DNA from: Ceratorhiza oryzae-sativae
Taxonomy: Eukaryota; Basidiomycota; Agaricomycetes; Cantharellales; Ceratobasidiaceae
Assembly: GCA_030998015.1 (NCBI GenBank)
Contig: JARWMV010000010.1
Coordinates: 248,001-312,000 of the forward strand
Reading direction: 5' to 3'
DNA: 64,000 nucleotides
A model generated the notes under the pieces. That model saw only the letters and a program-made list of their open reading frames with translations. It was not told the origin of the DNA and searched no databases. Position numbers and translations under genes: made by a program. Shown here one piece after another: positions 59,490 through 64,000 of this stretch. Numbering within the stretch: position 1 is the stretch's first letter; each line of letters opens with the position of its first letter.

Positions 59490-60219
59490 ATGCAGTCGAT
59501 TCCCCGACCAACGGGCGTGCCTATGCCGGGCCTGGCTCATGCAAGCCCCGAATCACCCGAATCGATGCCTCCGACACCTATGCCAATCCAAATTCCAGCC
59601 AATGCGCCACCACTCCTCCAAGTCCAGGGACGCATTCGTCAAATAGTCACCACGCTCACAGAACTCGGCATTTGCTCGATGGACGTTCAACCCGCAAACG
59701 CCACGCCCGATCTCCCGGCCGGGCTTGTAGGTGCTAGAGTGTGTGTGCTTCTTTTGGCGTCGCAGGTAGAAAGCCGGAGTTGGATTCATCTCTTGAACAC
59801 AGGGATCAACTGGTGGATCATTTGGGAGAGCTACAAAAGCTTAGTGAGAAGTTGGACATGAACGTTCCTGTGGACGTCTTTCGGTGCGTTTTTGCTTGGC
59901 CAATGTGGGGTTGGTGTTGATTGGCTGGTGTAGGGACATCGACCAGAATAAGAACCCTAATATGATCACCAAGACGAGAATTGAAGATACGGCTGCGGAG
60001 AACCAGTGGATTAACGGGAGGCTGTATGCCATCGAGGTGAGCGGGGGGCTCTCCTGCATCAGACCAGTCTAACTTGGCGCCCAGACGTATCGAGACATGC
60101 TAGGAGAAGCGCTCTACGAGCATTTCCCGGCATTACAACCCCACTTGCCTGTCCCAGCCAGTCACGGTAAACTCGACGCCGTCGTTGAAGAGGAAGAGGG
60201 TATGATTTTGGACGCGTGA
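59490..60219 (+). CDS. MED10: Mediator complex subunit 10
   Basis: Exons 59490-59730, 59766-59883, 59934-60036 and 60085-60219 join in phase to 198 residues. A Pro-rich N-terminus (about 1-40) precedes the Med10 fold: RIRQIVTTLTELGICSMDVQ, LGELQKLSEKLDMNVPVDVF, the signature RDIDQNKNPNMITKTRIEDT, and RLYAIETYRDMLGEALYEHF. Med10/Nut2 sits in the middle module of Mediator and links activators to RNA polymerase II. The N-K-N-P block corresponds to the D-G-x-N-P signature of other species. The tail is acidic (VVEEEEGMILDA). All introns are 35-50 nt. Confidence 0.88.
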
Positions 60220-60465
60220 GGTGCGTGTACGTGGATGGACACGGGGCATTTACGCACAGTCACTTGACGTGTGTAGATGGGCATTCGACTCGATGAGAGT
60301 CGATTGCACGCATTCTGCAATGTCAAGTTACAAGCGTAGAATAACATGGGACAAGTGATTCGATGGATGTTGTATACTTTTGATACATGAATCCAAGCCA
60401 AGTATCCCATGGCTGTTTTTTTCGTGACGATTCAAGGCAAAGCATATAACGTTCAATGACTCCGT
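60220..60465. other. Short convergent gap
   Basis: 3' flanks of MED10 and of the minus-strand hypothetical gene. No further feature. Confidence 0.4.
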
Positions 60466-61060
60466 CTAATAGATGCACTGGTAAGCCTGGAACCCTAAAA
60501 TTTTCTCAATCACCTTCAAACTGCTATGCCATTCTTGGTCGAGATTGTCTCTAGTGGCCTTAGCTTCCGAACGTTCGATTGTCTCCCGGATTACTCGAAC
60601 GATACTGCGATTGGACGCTCGACTTTGACAACCAAAGCTCCCAAAGTCTGCGCAATGGGGCAAAAAGGTTATTGAGCTGGGTGATAAAACACGCTACAAG
60701 ATGGGGTTTGTGACTCCTGAACCAGCACACAGCATGTCCTGAAGCGCTCCTCCCTCGAATACAATACAGACTCCAGTGTCCGACACGAGCGTCCAAATAA
60801 CTCTGTCAGCCGTTGCGTTGGACCGTGGTCATTGGCATCATACAACTGTGTTCTCAGATCAAGCTGAAACAGACAAGTAGCCAAACGAGACAGGTACAGT
60901 TGTATAAACTCACTATCCCTTTCAGAAAACGTGTTATGTGAGGATTTAACTCTACAGCATTAAACAAGTACCGGCGGGCGATCCAGTCATAAAAACGAAC
61001 GGACCAAGGACTGCCAGCGTTTCTATTAGAGTTGCGTGCAACACTGACGAACATCCTAAG
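60466..61060 (-). CDS. Hypothetical protein, C-terminal part of an incompletely defined gene
   Basis: Three exons join cleanly on the minus strand: one encoding NSNRNAGSPWSVRFYDWIAR through RFLKGI; a second, after a gtgagt...tttcag intron (about 60923-60874), encoding LDLRTQLYDANDHGPTQRLT and YSREERFRTCCVLVQESQTP; and a third, after gtagcg...gcgcag, encoding FGSFGCQSRASNRSIVRVIR to the stop at 60466. Frames and phases agree, which supports a real gene. The 5' end is unclear; the ATG near 61052 (MFVSVARNSN) may be internal, with further exons upstream to about 61320. The helical, Leu-rich character would fit the C-terminal part of a fungal regulatory protein, but I do not recognise a family. 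Confidence 0.45.
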
Positions 61061-61320
61061 CAAAGGCCCGTTATTAGGCGAAACGTTGGTGTCGTAAAGA
61101 CAACCCGTCAATCTCTGGAGGACGCATACATTCCACGTCAGCCAAGACCACACCTGATGCAAAGTAGTGTAGAATGAGGCGGAGAAAGTAAGATGCACAA
61201 AGTGCACCTCCAACCAACGATTGTTGTGTCACAAAATAAAATAGAGAAGACCGGCTCAGGGGGTGGTGGATAAACAACAGCGGGCAGCTGTAGCCGGCTC
61301 CAACCGCGGGATTTGCCAAA

Positions 61321-61906
61321 ATCAGGTGAATATTCGGGCCGGTGCTATAGCCGATTGACGAAAGTATAGTGGCTACAGTTGAAACCGGTGCAGTAGCGAC
61401 AGCCGGTCGCAGCCGGCTGTAGCGATTGTTGCAGTGTAATTATAGGGCGCTGTTATTTCAAAATGTAACCTACATATTTCGAACGAGTTCAATAAATCTG
61501 TTCAACCCACCACCCGATAGTTCGAGGTTACATGTTATTCATAAAGAGAACGCAAGTTGCCAAGGCGTATTGCACGCTTCAGTCGACTTTTCCCCCCCTG
61601 AATTGCGATCCATACGAGCCCTAGGGCACTCAAATCGAACCAAGTCATCCCTCACTGCACACTAGAACCGTCCGCAGCTGCCTGAAGGTCGTGGTTGCGC
61701 CGGAGTAGGTGCTAGACATAGGTAGTTTAGTAAGTTTGTTCCGAAGCTGAAATGCATAAAGCACCTTCCTAGCAACGTAACAAGTCTGAAGCCGGGAACT
61801 TGAGCCACCGTAATCTGTTGGTTAGATCTTCTGCTTGAAGGATTGACAGTGTAGGTATAGCCGGCCCTCGAGCTGCAGATGGTGTATATATAAGTAACCC
61901 TGCTGC
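61321..61906. other. Left flank of the mariner element
   Basis: Contains repeated AGCCGGC/GCCGGCT motifs between 61285 and 61425 but no gene. Confidence 0.4.
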
Positions 61907-61908
61907 TA

Positions 61909-63515
61909 CAGTTCGGGACAAAACTGCTCGCAGCAATCGAAGTTCTGACTTTGAACGCTAATAGCTTGAGACTTAGCACACGAGACCGCATGTATTTAGT
62001 ACTGTTCAATAGCTATACATCTGAGCTACAAAATTAATATATATGTAACATGTTTCATCATGTGGTCTCAGAGATAACCTTAAGACAAAACAGAAGGTAC
62101 ATGCAAGCAGTTTTGTCCCCAGTTTCATAATCTGCATGTTTTCCCTACCTGTTTGAAACTACTTAGTCTTGCGATCTGCAGTGTTTTTGGCAGCCTATGT
62201 ATAGCATATATAGCACATATAGCCTTGAGATCAATAACAAACCAGTCATCTAGGTATGCCCCCTCCACTCACTCAGGATCAAATCAACTCCATGCTTTCA
62301 CTACTTGATTCTGGGCATAAACATTCTCAAATTTGAGCTAGACTGACAATTTCATCTGCATCTATTACAAAAATATGTGCTAGGTATCACCCAGACCTCT
62401 GCAAATCAAAGGGTGGGCGTCCTTGCAAGCTGAATCCAACAGCAATTCGCCATGCTGTTCAACTTGTAACCAACCATAACTCAGTCTCCACCTGCAAGGC
62501 CACCCAATTGCTCTGCAATCTTACAGGACAGTCCATACATTGTAAAACTGTCTGTCGCACACTGAAGGGGGCAGGTTTAAGGCCAGTCAAGGGCACTAAA
62601 AAACCAAGGCATACCCCACAGCAGATCCATGATCGGATTGCATTTGCTGAGGCACACAAAGACTGGACAATGGAGGACTGGAAACAGGTATTATGGTCAG
62701 ATGAGACAAAAATCAATTGGTTAGGGTCAGATGGGATTCACTGGACATGGGCTTGCCAAGGGGAAACACTCACAGATTGGCAGATTGTTCCAACTGCAAA
62801 TTTTGGTGGAGGATCACTCATGTTTTGGGGGTGTATGGGATGGTCAGGAACTGGCTTTGGGTGTTGTTTGGAGCACACCTTGAACAAGGAGTTATACCTG
62901 GAGATTTTAGGTGATGAGCTTTCACAAAGCCTTGAGCTCTTGGGATTGGAGCCTGGAGAGGTGATTTTTCAGCAAGACAACACCAGCTCCCATAAGGCAA
63001 ATGTTTGCCTTAACTGGTTCAATGATCACGAAATTGAGGTAATGGAGTGGCCAGCCAACTCTCCAGACCTCAACCCAATTGAAAACCTTTGGGCAGAGCT
63101 TAAACAGCGCCTAGGCAAGTACAAAGCCCCACCTGCAGGGATCCTGGAGTTATGGGATTGTGTCCAGGATGTCTGGAACCAATTTGGCAAAAACTACTGC
63201 CAAAAGCTTATAGAAAGCATGCCTAGGCGCATGGCTATGGTTTTGAAAAGGAAAGGAAAGGCAATTCCATATTAAATATCTCTGGACAGATATCTGGATT
63301 TTTGGGGACAAAACTGCTTGTATGCACATCTTGTATTGTTTTGCTCATATGTATGTGGTTTCGCAATCAAGTATGCTTCATGTATATTTATTTTGTAGCT
63401 GAGATATAAGGCTATCAAACGGTGCTAAATACATGTGGTTGCATGCGCCAGGTCTCAAGTTATTAGCATTCGAAGTCAGAACTTTGATTGCTGCGAGCGG
63501 TTTTGTCCTGAACTG
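61909..63515 (+). mobile_element. Tc1/mariner transposon with long TIRs
   Basis: The element is 1607 bp and is flanked by TA (61907-61908 and 63516-63517). The left end starts CAGTTCGGGACAAAACTGCT; the right end, inverted, starts CAGTTCAGGACAAAACCGCT. The inverted similarity runs on for about 130-150 bp with scattered changes, which is long for this superfamily. A transposase gene fills the centre. TIR divergence plus a stop codon suggests a fairly recent but inactivated copy. Confidence 0.88.
62256..63275 (+). pseudogene. Tc1/mariner DD34E transposase, broken by one stop codon
   Basis: The frame begins at ATG 62256 (MPPPLTQDQINSMLSLLDSG) with an N-terminal helix-turn-helix region and would encode about 339 residues. 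Codon 27 (62334-62336) is TGA; from there the same frame is open to the stop at 63275, with no frameshift. Catalytic residues of the DDE domain are present: WSDETKI, QQDNTSSHKA, and NPIENLWAELK with the 34-residue spacing between the second Asp and Glu. The protein would bind the TIRs and cut at TA sites. As it stands only an N-terminally truncated protein could be made. Confidence 0.88.
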
Positions 63516-63517
63516 TA

Positions 63518-63796
63518 TTTCCCCCATAGGCGCCCCTAGCATAATTACTTGAGTAAATCGATTTGCTCGGTCTCTTACGCGGTCCTGTGGTTTTCTCCAC
63601 AAGAAGCAGGTAGGTTTCGCATTTGATCTCGTTGTGAATACATGTACTTCAAACATACAGTGGCAACTACAATTCTCTACAGCTGCGGGGACGTTTGTGT
63701 CAACTTACACGAACAGTTATCAGCAAGACGAACATGTTCGGTCGCTCTCAAGGAGCCAGAAAAGAAGAAAAGAAGACAAATGAAAACTAGGAATAA
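63518..63796. other. Right flank of the mariner element
   Basis: Insertion-site sequence and the probable 3' UTR of the minus-strand gene that follows. No gene seen. Confidence 0.4.
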
Positions 63797-63956
63797 TTAT
63801 TTAGGCTCGTATACAACGCCAAAATTGTCCCCAAGTCGGTCACCCGTAGTACCCATACTTCCAGGGCGCAAGGCGCCACGTTCAAGCTGCCGTTGGTGAG
63901 ACACACTACGAAGCCAGGCATCCTCTCCAGGAGTTAAATGGATGAAAACTTCGATA
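63797..63956 (-). CDS. 3'-terminal exon of a gene leaving the window
   Basis: After a ctag acceptor at 63957-63958 the minus strand reads IEVFIHLTPGEDAWLRSVSH and then RQLERGALRPGSMGTTGDRL, ending FGVVYEPK at the TAA (63797-63799). Composition and the clean acceptor support a genuine last exon; upstream exons lie partly or wholly beyond 64000. Family not recognised. Confidence 0.5.
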
Positions 63957-64000
63957 CTAGAGCATAAATCAAGGAATAAACTCGCGTATTAAGACAAGAT

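Noticed and set aside
1..64000. CRISPR array, rRNA operon or prokaryotic-type operons
   Set aside because: No regularly spaced repeats or rRNA sequence; spliced monocistronic genes show the DNA is eukaryotic.

Overview
The window is nuclear DNA of a filamentous basidiomycete. Genes are dense on both strands, split by many short GT-AG introns (about 45-65 nt), and encode typical fungal proteins: HapX, PalI/Rim9, Tim8 and DUF6589. Family content resembles Agaricomycetes, probably a Rhizoctonia/Ceratobasidiaceae-type fungus. That placement is inference from recognised families, not a database search.

Layout. 0.2-10 kb: SNF8 (ESCRT-II) faces IPI1 (Rix1 complex) tail to tail, then two small genes and a complete HapX iron-response bZIP factor. 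10-18 kb: a two-TM protein, TIM8, an NHx4D acyltransferase and a mitochondrial-type PPR protein. 18-23 kb: two foldback (MITE-like) elements and a C2H2 zinc-finger gene. 23-27 kb: a 1305-residue disordered protein with an interrupted alpha/beta-hydrolase fold. 27-31 kb: a graveyard of small TIR elements and repeats. 31-35 kb: divergent BET2 (Rab prenylation) and UBP6/USP14. 37.6-42.2 kb: eEF2 and a ricin-B-like beta-trefoil protein. 45.3-52.0 kb: a 6.7-kb element with TIRs and a 9-bp target-site duplication. 55.9-60.2 kb: a TM protein, PalI/Rim9 and MED10. 60.5-64 kb: a hypothetical gene, a complete Tc1/mariner element with one stop codon, and the 3' end of a gene leaving the window.

The best candidate for an undescribed system is 45285-51981. 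Two divergent genes, a DUF6589 protein and a RecQ-like helicase, share a 118-bp promoter region. They are enclosed by about 200-bp inverted repeats starting TAGTCTCT, and the whole is flanked by perfect 9-bp direct repeats (GGCAAAACT). Each end also carries nested hairpins. This looks like a two-gene cut-and-paste-type element that uses a RecQ-type helicase, distinct from Helitrons (no TIR or TSD) and from subtelomeric helicase genes.

Four otherwise conserved genes (eEF2, the beta-trefoil gene, the helicase, PalI) each carry one apparent single-base frameshift. In eEF2 at least, sequence error is the most economical explanation. Exon boundaries were derived by hand from splice signals and reading-frame continuity.
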